Of a DNA stretch of 64,000 nt, positions 51,908-60,764 are shown piece by piece. The notes under the pieces are model-generated. The model worked only from the letters and a program-made list of their open reading frames with translations, did no database searches and was not told where the DNA came from. Source of the DNA: FEN-299 sp963717945 (lineage in GTDB: Bacteria; Acidobacteriota; Vicinamibacteria; Vicinamibacterales; Fen-181); assembly GCA_963717945.1 (NCBI GenBank), contig CAVQXT010000003.1:1-64000 (forward strand). Direction: 5' to 3'. Position 1 is the first letter of the stretch. Each line of letters opens with the position of its first letter. A program made the position numbers and the translations under genes.

Positions 51908-52843
51908 ATGACTCTTCCTCCCCCCGCCGTTGACGTCGACCACCTCCGCCACCGCTACGGCGGGCGCGTGGCGCTGGACGACGTCAGTTTCGCCGTCGCG
52001 GATGGCGAGATCTTCGGCCTGCTCGGCCCGAACGGCGGCGGAAAATCCACGCTGTTCAAGATCGTCTCCACGCTGCTCTGCCCCACAGCAGGCACGGTCC
52101 GAGTATTCGGCGACGACGTCGTCGGCAACCCGGCGGCCGTGCGCCGGCGGCTGGGCGTGGTGTTCCAGCACCCGGCGCTCGACGGGAAACTGACGGTCGG
52201 AGAGAACCTCAGGCACCAGGGACATCTCTATGGGCTGAGCGGACGGGCGCTGACGGGTCGGATCGGCGAGGTGCTCGCGCGTGTCGGGCTCGACGACCGG
52301 CGGCGCGACCTGGTGGCCACGCTGTCGGGAGGCCTCCAGCGGCGGGCCGAGGTGGCCAAGGCGCTGCTGCACCGGCCGCAGCTGCTCGTCCTCGACGAGC
52401 CGAGCACGGGGCTCGACCCCTCCGCGCGGCGCGGCATCTGGCAGGACCTCTCCGCCCTCCGCCGCCAGGAAGGCACCACGGTCATCCTGACCACGCACCT
52501 GATGGACGAAGCGGCGGGGTGCGACCGCGTGGCCATTCTCGACCTCGGCCGCCTGGTGGCGCTCGACACACCGGACGCGCTCACGTCGGCGATTGGCGGC
52601 GACGTCGTCCAGGTGACGACGCGGGACCCGCAGGGACTGGCCGGGCGGGTGGCCGGGCGCTTCGGCGTCCGCGCGAAGGTGGTCGACGGCAAGGTCCACA
52701 TCGAGCGGGACCGGGCCCACGAGTTCATCGCCGTCCTGGTCGAGAGCTTCCCGGGCGAGATCGACGCGGTGACGTTCGGCAAGCCGACGCTCGAGGACGT
52801 CTTCGTCCACTTCACCGGGCGGCGGCTGGGGGACGCGTCATGA
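51908..52843 (+). CDS. ABC transporter ATP-binding protein (CcmA/YhbG-like drug or heme exporter type)
   Basis: ATPase of 311 residues with Walker A GPNGGGKST, signature LSGGLQRR, Walker B LLVLDEPSTGLDP and H-loop TTHLMDE. The C-terminal DUF4162-like part (VQVTTRDPQGLAGRV...) is typical of ABC-2 exporters such as DrrA. It overlaps the permease start by 4 bp. With ctaB and DUF420 it may help place copper or heme for an oxidase; that is inferred. Confidence 0.9.
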   Translation: MTLPPPAVDVDHLRHRYGGRVALDDVSFAVADGEIFGLLGPNGGGKSTLFKIVSTLLCPTAGTVRVFGDDVVGNPAAVRRRLGVVFQHPALDGKLTVGENLRHQGHLYGLSGRALTGRIGEVLARVGLDDRRRDLVATLSGGLQRRAEVAKALLHRPQLLVLDEPSTGLDPSARRGIWQDLSALRRQEGTTVILTTHLMDEAAGCDRVAILDLGRLVALDTPDALTSAIGGDVVQVTTRDPQGLAGRVAGRFGVRAKVVDGKVHIERDRAHEFIAVLVESFPGEIDAVTFGKPTLEDVFVHFTGRRLGDAS

Positions 52844-53613
52844 CACGCGTCCTTCTCGCCTGCTATACGCTCTGGGTCCGGGAGATCGTCCGGTTCCACC
52901 GGCAGCGCAGCCGGATCGTGGGCGCGCTCGGGTCGCCCCTGGTGTTCTGGTTCCTGATCGGGTCCGGGCTCAACCGGTCGTTCCAGGGCAGCCCGGAGAT
53001 GGCGCTCCAGGGCGGCTATCTCGAGTACTTCTATCCCGGCACCCTGGCGCTCATCATCCTGTTCACGGCCATCTTCGCGACGATTTCGATCGTGGAGGAC
53101 CGGCAGGAGGGGTTTCTCCAGGGGGTGCTGGTCGCCCCGGTCCCGAGGGCCGCGGTGGTGGTCGGCAAGATCGCGGGCGCCACGACGATCGCGGTGATCC
53201 AGGGGACCGTGTTCCTGCTGCTGGCTCCGCTGGCGCACGTGCGGGTTCACCTGGTGGACGTGCCGGCGCTCATCGGCATGATGACGCTGGTCTCGTTCGG
53301 CCTGTCGGGGCTGGGGTTCCTGGTGGCGTGGTGGCTCGACTCGACGCAGGGGTTCCACGCCGTGATGAACATCTTCCTGATCCCGTTGTGGATCCTGTCG
53401 GGTGCGCTGTTCCCGGCGGCGGGCGCGGCGGGCTGGGTGCGCGGGCTGATGCTGCTCAACCCGATGACCTACGGCGTGTCGGGGCTGCGGCGGTTCTTCT
53501 ACGACCAGCCGCTGCCGGGCGAGCCGTCGTTCGCGGTGTCGCTGACCGTCGTGGTACTGTTCGGCGTGGCGATGGCGGCCGCAGGGACGGTCGCGGTGCG
53601 CCGGCGGGCCTGA
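52840..53613 (+). CDS. ABC-2 type transporter permease
   Basis: Permease of 257 residues with six predicted helices (VFWFLIGSGLN; LALIILFTAIFATISIV; VFLLLAPLAHV; LSGLGFLVAWWL; FLIPLWILSGALFP; VVVLFGVAMAAAG). The ABC-2 signature region IVEDRQEGFLQGVLVAPVPR is clear. It is translationally coupled (ATGA) to the ATPase. Confidence 0.9.
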   Translation: MTRVLLACYTLWVREIVRFHRQRSRIVGALGSPLVFWFLIGSGLNRSFQGSPEMALQGGYLEYFYPGTLALIILFTAIFATISIVEDRQEGFLQGVLVAPVPRAAVVVGKIAGATTIAVIQGTVFLLLAPLAHVRVHLVDVPALIGMMTLVSFGLSGLGFLVAWWLDSTQGFHAVMNIFLIPLWILSGALFPAAGAAGWVRGLMLLNPMTYGVSGLRRFFYDQPLPGEPSFAVSLTVVVLFGVAMAAAGTVAVRRRA

Positions 53614-53662
53614 AGGCCCGCCCTACGTAAGGTCTTGTAGGGCGACCCTTTAGGGTTGCCTG
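53607..53662. repeat. Hairpin repeats (GGCGGGCCTGAAGGCCCGCC and GGCGACCCTTTAGGGTTGCC)
   Basis: The first palindrome begins within the last codons of the permease gene; the second is the inverted form of the repeat at 38302 and 56099. Both precede the DUF420 gene, whose ribosome-binding site lies just after. Confidence 0.75.
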
Positions 53663-53673
53663 GGAGGGTCGAC

Positions 53674-54081
53674 GTGACCGTTGCCGACCTGCCAACACTG
53701 AACGCGACGCTCAACGGGATCTCGGCCGTGCTGCTCGGCACCGGCTACGCGTTGATCCGGAGGCGCCGCATCGCCTGGCACCGCGCGTTCATGCTGGCGG
53801 CGTGGGCCACCTCCATGCTGTTCCTCGCGTCCTACAGCGTCTACCACGCGATCGCCGGATCGCATGCGTACCACGGTCCGGCGCGCGCGCTCTACTTCAC
53901 CATCCTGATCTCCCACATCGTCCTGGCGGCGGTCATCCTCCCGATGGCGCTCGTCACACTGGCGCGCGCACTGAGCGGCCGCTTCCCCGCCCACGCCCGC
54001 CTGGCACGCCGCACGCTGCCGCTGTGGATCTACGTATCCGTGACAGGGGTGGTGGTCTACGTCATGCTTTACAGGCTCTGA
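53674..54081 (+). CDS. DUF420 membrane protein
   Basis: Four-helix membrane protein of 135 residues. The helices and the histidine-containing motifs (RRRIAWHRAFMLAAW, YSVYHAIAGSHAYHG, ILISHIVLAAVILP) are typical of DUF420, a family often found with cytochrome oxidase genes. The GTG at 53674 is chosen because GGGAGG lies 7 nt upstream and the earlier ATG sits inside a repeat. Confidence 0.85.
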   Translation: MTVADLPTLNATLNGISAVLLGTGYALIRRRRIAWHRAFMLAAWATSMLFLASYSVYHAIAGSHAYHGPARALYFTILISHIVLAAVILPMALVTLARALSGRFPAHARLARRTLPLWIYVSVTGVVVYVMLYRL

Positions 54082-54139
54082 CGCCGGCTTACGCCTTACT
54101 GCGTCAGGAGCCGGGGCTCACCCTGGCCCATGAAAACCG

Positions 54140-54242
54140 AACGCCGCGTCTCGGGTCTGCCGGCTCGCAAAGCGGCCCCTCCCTGGCACCACGGTCGGGG
54201 CAGGTTTACGCTTTGCTCGGGCAGATCCCTGCGGCGCGGCAT
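54140..54242 (+). repeat. 103-bp dispersed repeat, copy 2
   Basis: Same orientation and exact length as 34334-34436; inverted with respect to 23607-23709. The hairpin part reads GCCGGCTCGCAAAGCGGC here, with a changed stem. The flanks contain GCCTTACGCCTCACGGC-like words as at other copies. The rest of 54082-54363 holds no gene. Confidence 0.88.
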
Positions 54243-54363
54243 CGGACCGACCGCGCCGCGTCGCCTCGGCGCTATTTTCTGAGCACGCCTCACGCCTCAC
54301 GGCTGACGGCGGAACATGTGTGACAAGGGCGTAAGACGTAAGGCGTACGCCGTAGGGCGATCG

Positions 54364-56043
54364 TCATTGCCTCGTGAACCGCAAATCCCACACCCTCCCC
54401 GTCGTCACGCTGAGACCGTTGACGCGCCCCGACCGGTCGCGGCGGAAGCGGACCAGGCCGAGCCCCTGCGCCATGAAAGCGTCCCTATAGACAGGGCGTA
54501 GCGTCACCGTCGTGTCCGGACGCCGGGTCACTTTCAGCTCGGCACCCGAGGCGACGACCTTCATCTCGGTCTCGGCTTCGTCGCTCGTGTAAGTGCCGGC
54601 GAACGCCTTCAGTTCCCCCGAGGCCGGCTTCCAAGGGTCCACCCGCTGGTACGCCTCCGCTGTGCCGTTCGGGTTGGCGACAATCAGCCGGCCGGCCGCG
54701 CCGAACTCGTATTGCCGCCCGACGTCGGCGGCGGCGAATGTCGAGCCGGTCAGGAGCGAGAGCTTGATCGGCGGGGCGCCTCCGTTCTCGATCTCGAACT
54801 GCCCGTCCTTGTAGACGAACGTCAGCGGCGTGCCGGTCAGCAGGCTCCGGTAGAGGCCCGTCCACGCGGCAATCGCGGGCGACGGCACGCGGTCGAGCGC
54901 CGGCTTCGCGCCGGCTGGCGTCGCCTCGGCGGGTCGCAAGGCGTCGCCAAGGTACATCGCCGCCACCGCGTGCGCGTACTGCTCGGCGGTCGCGTTCGAG
55001 GCGTTGCAGAGCACGGCCACCGACAGGTGCTGCCGGGGAAAACGCGTCAGGAACGCGCGGTAGCCGGCCGTCGATCCGCTGTGGCTCACTTCGGGCACGC
55101 CGGCGAACGTTCCGATGTAGAGCCCCAGGGCATAGTCGTGCCGCTTGCCGTCGTTGAAGTGCCCCGGTTGGAGCTCCACGCGAAGGAACTCCGCGTCGCC
55201 CACCTTCTGGTCCACCGCGTTCTCGTTCCACTTCAGCAGGTCGCCGACCGTCGTCAGCAGGCCGCCATTCCCGTACACGTTTTCGAACGGCATGTCCTGC
55301 TCGTAGCCGTTCTTCACGGCCTCGTACGCGGTGGCCCTGCCCTTCACGATCCGCCGGAAGTCGTCTCGCCATGAGGTGTGCCTCATGCCGAGCGGCTCGA
55401 AGATCCGGAGCCGGCAGAACTCGGCAAACGGCCGGCCGCTCACGCGGGACACGATGATCGCCGCCAGGTTGTAACCGGTATTGCTGTAGGACCAATAGGT
55501 CCCCGGCTCGAAGTTGAGCGCCCCCTGGCGCGACGCGATATCGAGCACGTGGTCCTGGGTGTAGACGCGGGTGGTGCGGGGCCAGCCCGCAACGCCCTCG
55601 ATCTCGCCCCAGTCGCGGAGGCCGCTCGTGTGCTGCAGCATGTGACGGATGAGCAGCGGCTTGCCGTAGTCGGGCAGCTCGGGGACGTACTTCCTCACCG
55701 GGTCGTCGAGCGAGAGCCTGCCTTCGCGCGCCAGCAGCAGGACGGCCGCCGCGGTGAACTGCTTCGAGACCGAACCGGCCTCGAAGATCGTGTCGGCCGA
55801 GTTCGGCACGTCGTGCTCGAGATCGGCCATCCCGTAGGCCTTCCGGAGGACGACCCTGCCGCCCTCCGACACCCCCACCGCGCAGCCTGGCGTCGTCTGG
55901 GACCACCTGGCAAAGACCTTGTCGACCACCGCCTCGTCCGGCGCCTTCGCCTGCCGACCCTCGAGGCCTCCCGCGAAGAGGGCCAGCACCATCGAAACGG
56001 TGACAGCAAGAGCCTGTCGTCGCGAAAAGCAGGTCTGTGTCAT
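54364..56043 (-). CDS. Exported serine hydrolase (beta-lactamase/class C fold)
   Basis: Protein of 559 residues with a signal peptide (LAVTVSMVLALFAGGLEG). The class C-type catalytic motifs are SVSK (S-x-x-K, near 91-94), YSN in SYSNTGYN and HSG in VSHSGSTAGY. The C-terminal 170 residues form a lipocalin-like domain seen in such hydrolases (FAGTYTSDEAETEMKVV). The family includes esterases and D-aminopeptidases; beta-lactam hydrolysis is not implied. Confidence 0.9.
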   Translation of the reverse strand: MTQTCFSRRQALAVTVSMVLALFAGGLEGRQAKAPDEAVVDKVFARWSQTTPGCAVGVSEGGRVVLRKAYGMADLEHDVPNSADTIFEAGSVSKQFTAAAVLLLAREGRLSLDDPVRKYVPELPDYGKPLLIRHMLQHTSGLRDWGEIEGVAGWPRTTRVYTQDHVLDIASRQGALNFEPGTYWSYSNTGYNLAAIIVSRVSGRPFAEFCRLRIFEPLGMRHTSWRDDFRRIVKGRATAYEAVKNGYEQDMPFENVYGNGGLLTTVGDLLKWNENAVDQKVGDAEFLRVELQPGHFNDGKRHDYALGLYIGTFAGVPEVSHSGSTAGYRAFLTRFPRQHLSVAVLCNASNATAEQYAHAVAAMYLGDALRPAEATPAGAKPALDRVPSPAIAAWTGLYRSLLTGTPLTFVYKDGQFEIENGGAPPIKLSLLTGSTFAAADVGRQYEFGAAGRLIVANPNGTAEAYQRVDPWKPASGELKAFAGTYTSDEAETEMKVVASGAELKVTRRPDTTVTLRPVYRDAFMAQGLGLVRFRRDRSGRVNGLSVTTGRVWDLRFTRQ

Positions 56044-56095
56044 GACGCCAATGCCTCACCGAGCAGGACCGTGTGCAGGGCGGGGCTTCAGCCCT

Positions 56096-56127
56096 GCCTC
56101 AGGCAACCCTAAAGGGTCGCCCTACAA
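56096..56127. repeat. GGCAACCCTAAAGGGTCGCC hairpin
   Basis: Third copy of the hairpin at 38302 and 53634, adjoining a 20-bp tandem array. Confidence 0.75.
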
Positions 56128-56140
56128 CGACGATTACTAC

Positions 56141-56240
56141 TCTTCCCGGCCACCGATCACTCTTCCCGGCCACCGTTCACTCTTCCCGGCTGCCGATCAC
56201 TCTTCCCGGCTGCCGATCACTCTTCCCGGCCACCGATTAC
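56141..56240. repeat. 20-bp tandem repeat array
   Basis: Five copies of a 20-bp unit beginning TCTTCCCGGC at 56141, 56161, 56181, 56201 and 56221, with variants CACCGATCAC, CACCGTTCAC and TGCCGATCAC in the second half. The last copy reaches the stop codon of the serine hydrolase/NamZ gene (56237-56239). No spacers, so not a CRISPR. Confidence 0.93.
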
Positions 56241-58648
56241 TGCCCGTAGATCAAGTATTTCGCCCTCAGCAGCCGCCACTTCCCTTCGTCGTTCGCAAAC
56301 GACGCGGCGATGCGCGCCGGATCCTCGAGCGCCTTGATCCGCTCGAGCGCCTTCGCCGATCCGAGCAGCGGCAGCATCCGGTCGATCTGCCACGTCGCCC
56401 CGTGCTGCCTGTAGAGCGCCGACGCGATCTCGACGCCGAGGCGCGAGGTCGGCAGCGCCTCCCGGTCGGTCACGATCATGAACACGCCGCCGCACCTCTC
56501 CCCCTTGAACGGGCCCGTCGCCGGCGTGAACGACGTCGGGTAGAAGCGGACGCCGGGCACGCGCCGCGCGGTGAGCGCCGCCGCGAGTCTTGGGCCGTCG
56601 ATCCACGGCGCGCCGAACTGCTCGAACGGCGAGTCGGTGCCCCGCCCCACCGAGACGTTCGTCCCTTCGATGACGGCCACGCCGGGATAGAGCGCCGCCG
56701 CGTTCATGTTACGCAGGTTGGGCGACGGGTTGACCCAGCGCAGGCCCGTCTGGTCGAACCACTGGTCGCGTGTCCATCCCTGGAGCGGCACCACGGTCAG
56801 GTCGGCGCCGATCTTGTTCTCGGCGTTGAACAGCCTCGCCAGCTCGCCCATCGTCATGCCGTGGCGGATCGGCATCGGAAAGTAGCCGACGAAGGAAAGG
56901 CGCGACGGCTCGAGCGTCGGCCCTTCGATCGTGAACCCGTCGATCGGGTTCACGCGGTCGAGCACGACCATCTTGATCTTCCGCTTCGCCGCCTCCTCCA
57001 TCACGTACGCCATCGTCGTCTCGTAGGTGTAGAAGCGAACGCCCGCGTCCTGAACGTCGAACACCAGCGTGTCGATGCCCGCCAGCATCTCGTCGGTGGG
57101 CCGGTTGACCGCCCCGTAGAGCGAGTAGATCGGGAGCCCCGTCTTCTCGTCTCGAGACGACGAGACCGCCTCGTCCACCTCGCCGCGGATGCCGTGTTCC
57201 GGGCTGAGCAGCGCCACCAGCTTCACGCCCGGCGCGTGAGCGAGCAGGTCGATGGTCGACTCGCCGGTCAGCGCGATGCCCGTCTGGTTGGTCACCAGGC
57301 CGACGTTTCGCCCCTGGAGCGGCTTGAAGCCCTCCGCCTTCAGCACGTCGATGCCGCTGAGCACCGGCGCGCCCGGGCCGACCGCGCGCGGCGCCGCGCC
57401 CGACGCGCCGAAGTCGCCGCCGGTCAGGCGCGCGGTCCGAAAGGCGTCGGCCGGCGGGTCGGTGACGGCCGAGCCCACCACCGTCGCGATCTTCGCGCGC
57501 AGCGGCGTGACGTCCCCCTTGCCGTCCGGATGCACCCGGTTCGAGAGGAACACGATCCACGTCCTGGTCAGCGGGTCGATCCAGAGCGACGTGCCGGTGA
57601 AGCCGGTGTGGCCGAACGAGCCGAGCGGCAGCAGTTCGCCGCGGTTGGAGGAATAGGACGAGTCGATGTCCCAGCCGAGGCCGCGCACCTGCCCGCCGCC
57701 CAGGTCGATCGGGCTGGTCATCTTCGCCACCGTCAGCGGCGAGAGGATGCGCACGTTCCCGACGCGCCCGCCGCCGAGCAGCATCCGGCAGAAGACGCCG
57801 AGGTCCGCGGCCGTGCTGAAGAGCCCGGCGTGCCCGGCCACGCCCAGCATCCGGCGCGCCGTCGGGTCGTGGACGACGCCGCGGAGGATCGCGCCGCCCG
57901 GCTGGTCGCAGGGCCAGCCGTACTGCGTGCACTTCTCGGTGGGCGCGATCCGCGGCAGAAGCTCGGCCGGCGGCTTGAACATCGTGTCGCGCATCCCGAG
58001 CGGCTCGAAGATGCGCGCCCGGCAGAACCGGTCGAGTGCCTGCCCGCTCACGCGGTGGACGATCTCCCCGAGCAGGATGAAGTTGATGTCGCTGTAGACG
58101 AAGCGCTCGCCGGGGGGCGAGGTCGGCACCTCCTCGATGGCCCTGGCGATGCCCTCCTCGTAGCTGGCAAACTCGAGCGACATGTCGAGGTCCGGCCTCA
58201 GGCCGGACACGTGCGTCAGCAGGTGCCGGATCGTGATGCCGCCCTTCCCGTAGCGCTCGAACCCCTTGATGTAGGCCGCCACGCGGTCGTTCAGCCTGAT
58301 GCGCCCGTCCTCGACGAGCATCATCACCGCCGTCGTCGTCGCCACGACCTTGGTCAGCGAGGCCAGGTCGAAGATCGTGTCGGCCGTCATCGTTTCGACC
58401 GCCGGCTCGACGGCACGATGCCCGAACGCCTGGCGGTAGACGACCTGGTCGCCCCGGCCGAAGACGACCACGGCGCCGGGTGTCTCCTTCGCAGCAATCG
58501 CCTCGTTCACCAGGCCGGCGATGCGGGCGAGGCGCGTGGTGTCGAGGCCGGCCGCGGGCGCCGCCGCCGGCGCCTGGGCGCCAGGGCGCGCGGAGCCGGT
58601 GAGGACGACCCCCGTTAGGACGACGGCGATACACAACCGGTGCTTCAC
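56237..58648 (-). CDS. Fusion of serine hydrolase (AmiE/beta-lactamase-like) and NamZ (DUF1343) domains
   Basis: Exported protein of 803 residues. The N-terminal half is a class C-type serine hydrolase (S-x-x-K in DLASLTKVVATT, YSD in FVYSDINFILLG, HTG in SFGHTGFTGTS). The C-terminal half (from about 420) is a DUF1343 domain with NVGLVTNQTGI, LLSPEHGIRGE, DTLVFDVQDAGVRFYTYETT and LDRVNPIDG. In Bacillus the separate proteins NamZ (exo-N-acetylmuramidase) and AmiE (a serine hydrolase of this fold) work together in muropeptide recycling, so the fusion predicts an enzyme for cell-wall fragment breakdown. Confidence 0.9.
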   Translation of the reverse strand: MKHRLCIAVVLTGVVLTGSARPGAQAPAAAPAAGLDTTRLARIAGLVNEAIAAKETPGAVVVFGRGDQVVYRQAFGHRAVEPAVETMTADTIFDLASLTKVVATTTAVMMLVEDGRIRLNDRVAAYIKGFERYGKGGITIRHLLTHVSGLRPDLDMSLEFASYEEGIARAIEEVPTSPPGERFVYSDINFILLGEIVHRVSGQALDRFCRARIFEPLGMRDTMFKPPAELLPRIAPTEKCTQYGWPCDQPGGAILRGVVHDPTARRMLGVAGHAGLFSTAADLGVFCRMLLGGGRVGNVRILSPLTVAKMTSPIDLGGGQVRGLGWDIDSSYSSNRGELLPLGSFGHTGFTGTSLWIDPLTRTWIVFLSNRVHPDGKGDVTPLRAKIATVVGSAVTDPPADAFRTARLTGGDFGASGAAPRAVGPGAPVLSGIDVLKAEGFKPLQGRNVGLVTNQTGIALTGESTIDLLAHAPGVKLVALLSPEHGIRGEVDEAVSSSRDEKTGLPIYSLYGAVNRPTDEMLAGIDTLVFDVQDAGVRFYTYETTMAYVMEEAAKRKIKMVVLDRVNPIDGFTIEGPTLEPSRLSFVGYFPMPIRHGMTMGELARLFNAENKIGADLTVVPLQGWTRDQWFDQTGLRWVNPSPNLRNMNAAALYPGVAVIEGTNVSVGRGTDSPFEQFGAPWIDGPRLAAALTARRVPGVRFYPTSFTPATGPFKGERCGGVFMIVTDREALPTSRLGVEIASALYRQHGATWQIDRMLPLLGSAKALERIKALEDPARIAASFANDEGKWRLLRAKYLIYGQ

Positions 58649-58794
58649 GGCTCACTCCTTCGTGCTTCGACTCGCAGTAACAGCCACGATAGGCTCTTGG
58701 TACCAATGGCCGGTCGTGCTCGCTCGGCACGAAGTCCCGAGGGCACAAATACCTCGGCGTACTTGTGCATCGAAGGACTTCGGAAGGCGGGCAC

Positions 58795-58800
58795 TATAAT
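58795..58800 (+). promoter_or_regulatory. Perfect -10 box TATAAT upstream of the phosphatase/sulfatase-fold gene
   Basis: TATAAT ends 45 bp before the ATG at 58846. There is no recognisable -35 hexamer 16-18 bp upstream, so promoter strength is uncertain. Confidence 0.5.
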
Positions 58801-58845
58801 AGAGGATTCTGCGCGGACCGGCGCGACCGGTTCGCCGAATACAAG

Positions 58846-60594
58846 ATGAATTCTCGGTGGCGCTACCGCTTCGTTGTCGGCCTGATCTGGATCGCGGTTC
58901 TCGCCGCCGCTCTCGCCGGGTGGTTCTACGCCCGTTCGTCCGGCCCGGCCTTCGGCCCGGTCATTCTCGTCTCGATCGAGTCGCTCCGCGCCGACCACTT
59001 GCCTGTTTACGGGTACCAGCGGGTACGCACGCCGGCCATCGACGCGCTGGCCGCCGACTCGGTCATCTTCGACCGCGCCTACTCGCATTCGCCGCTGACG
59101 CTGCCATCGAACGTGTCGCTGCTGAGCGGCCTGCTGCCCTTTCAGAGCGGCGTCCGTGACGACGCGGGGTTTGCCGTCCCGGCGTCGGTCGCGCTCCTGC
59201 CCCAATGGCTGCACCGGCGCGGCTTCAAGACCGGCGGCGTGGTTTCGAGCTGCCTGCTGAGGAGCGACACCGGGCTCGGGGCGGCGTTCGGCTTCTTCGA
59301 CGACGGGACGGGCGACGCGGGCGCGGCCGACGAGGCGATGCCGTGCGGGAGGGACGGGGCGGAGTCGCTGAGCGTGGCCGAGCACTGGATCGAGTCGGTC
59401 GGCACGGCGCGCTTCTTCCTGTACCTGCAGATCGACGGACCCGCTGAGGCCGCCGGGGCGGCCGGACCGACGGCGAAGCTCTCGCCGTACGACGCCCGGA
59501 TCGCCTACGCCGACGACCTGGTCGGCCAGCTTGTCGCATTCCTGAAGAAACGCGGCCTCTACAGCGGCGGCATCGTCATCCTGACGTCCGACCATGGCGA
59601 AGGCCTCGGCGATCACGGCGAGCAGGGGCACGGACTGTTCCTGTACGAGCAGGCCGTACGCACACCGCTCATCTTCAAGCTTCCACAGCGGGACGGCGGC
59701 GGCCGCCTCTCGGACGCGCTGGTCGAGCAGATCGACGTCGCCCCGACGGTGCTCGACCTGGTCGGCGCGCCGAGACCGTCGAAGATCGGCGGTCGCTCGC
59801 TCCGCCGCGTGCTCGATTCGCCTGGGGCGACCATTCCCGACCGGCCGATCTACGCCGAGTCGCTGGCGCCGCGACTGCTCTTCGGCTGGAGCGAGGTCGC
59901 CGCGCTTACGACGCGGCGGTATCGCTATATCAGCGCGGCGCGGCCGGAATTGTACGACCTGGCGCAGGATCCGAAGGAACGCGTGAACCTGGTCGAGAGC
60001 GACCCGAAGACGGCCCAGCAGATGCGGGCGGCGCTCGAGGCGCTGCGCGGAAACGCTCCGGCTCCCATTCCGGCGGCGGTGTCCGAGACGGATCGCGGCC
60101 GCCTGGCCGCCCTCGGCCGCGTGACGGGCCTGCCGGACGTGGCGCCGGAGACCCCAGGCCAGCAACTGCCGGACCCGAAGGACCTCGCGCCGGTGGCCAA
60201 CCGGTATTTCGAGGCGAGCCGGCTGGCGGCGCAAGGCCGCGTCGGCGAGGCCATCGCCGCCTACAAGGCTGTCGTCGGCGAGGCCCCGTCGCTCGCGCCG
60301 GCGTGGGATCGCCTGGCGGCGCTGCTCGTCGCCAGCGGCAGGTTCGCCGAGGCCGGCGACGCCCTGACCGCGCTGCTGCAGCTCTACCCCGAGGACGGAC
60401 GCGTGCCGGAAGCCGAGCGTCGTCTGCAAGCGCTGCTGGGACCCGCGCCGACCGCGGAGCAGTTCGCGGTGGCCGAGGGTGTCTGGGCCTCGCTCGGCGA
60501 GAAGACGCGGGCCACCGACGTCCGCGCGGCCGGACGCAAGGCCGTCGGCGAGGCCGCGCTGCGCAAGGCCGAGGCGGCGCTCAGGAGGCGCTGA
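58846..60594 (+). CDS. Alkaline-phosphatase-superfamily (sulfatase-like) membrane protein with TPR tail
   Basis: Protein of 582 residues with one N-terminal helix (FVVGLIWIAVLAAALAGWFY). The metal-binding fold is clear: SIESLRADHLPVYGY, SHSPLTLPSNVSLLSG and TSDHGEGLGDHGEQGHG. Classical sulfatases have C/S-x-P-S/A-R, whose Cys/Ser becomes formylglycine; here the position holds Thr (TLPSNVS), which argues for a phosphatase/phosphotransferase-like reaction. The C-terminal 150 residues contain TPR-like helices (GRVGEAIAAYKAVVGEAPSL). Substrate unknown. Confidence 0.85.
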   Translation: MNSRWRYRFVVGLIWIAVLAAALAGWFYARSSGPAFGPVILVSIESLRADHLPVYGYQRVRTPAIDALAADSVIFDRAYSHSPLTLPSNVSLLSGLLPFQSGVRDDAGFAVPASVALLPQWLHRRGFKTGGVVSSCLLRSDTGLGAAFGFFDDGTGDAGAADEAMPCGRDGAESLSVAEHWIESVGTARFFLYLQIDGPAEAAGAAGPTAKLSPYDARIAYADDLVGQLVAFLKKRGLYSGGIVILTSDHGEGLGDHGEQGHGLFLYEQAVRTPLIFKLPQRDGGGRLSDALVEQIDVAPTVLDLVGAPRPSKIGGRSLRRVLDSPGATIPDRPIYAESLAPRLLFGWSEVAALTTRRYRYISAARPELYDLAQDPKERVNLVESDPKTAQQMRAALEALRGNAPAPIPAAVSETDRGRLAALGRVTGLPDVAPETPGQQLPDPKDLAPVANRYFEASRLAAQGRVGEAIAAYKAVVGEAPSLAPAWDRLAALLVASGRFAEAGDALTALLQLYPEDGRVPEAERRLQALLGPAPTAEQFAVAEGVWASLGEKTRATDVRAAGRKAVGEAALRKAEAALRRR

Positions 60595-60613
60595 GTCGCC
60601 GCCGGTGCGCGTC

Positions 60614-60642
60614 GGCCGGCGAGGACGCCGGCCCCACATTGT
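60614..60642. repeat. GGCCGGCGAGGACGCCGGCC hairpin
   Basis: Copy of the hairpin at 2327 and 8656, immediately after the sulfatase-like gene. Confidence 0.7.
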
Positions 60643-60764
60643 CTCGGTAGCGCTGGCTTCCCCCGCGCTCGGCGCTGAGTCGTCGATCGTGTTACGATCG
60701 GGCAGAATTGCTGCCGTTTCTTACTGGACGTATAGGCAGTCGAACTAGAGGAGAGGTGACCGCA

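Noticed and set aside
54364..56043. Antibiotic resistance beta-lactamase
   Set aside because: The SxxK/YxN/HSG set is shared by many esterases and peptidases, and the lipocalin-like C-terminal domain points to those rather than to AmpC.
56141..56240. CRISPR array
   Set aside because: Simple 20-bp tandem repeat without spacers.
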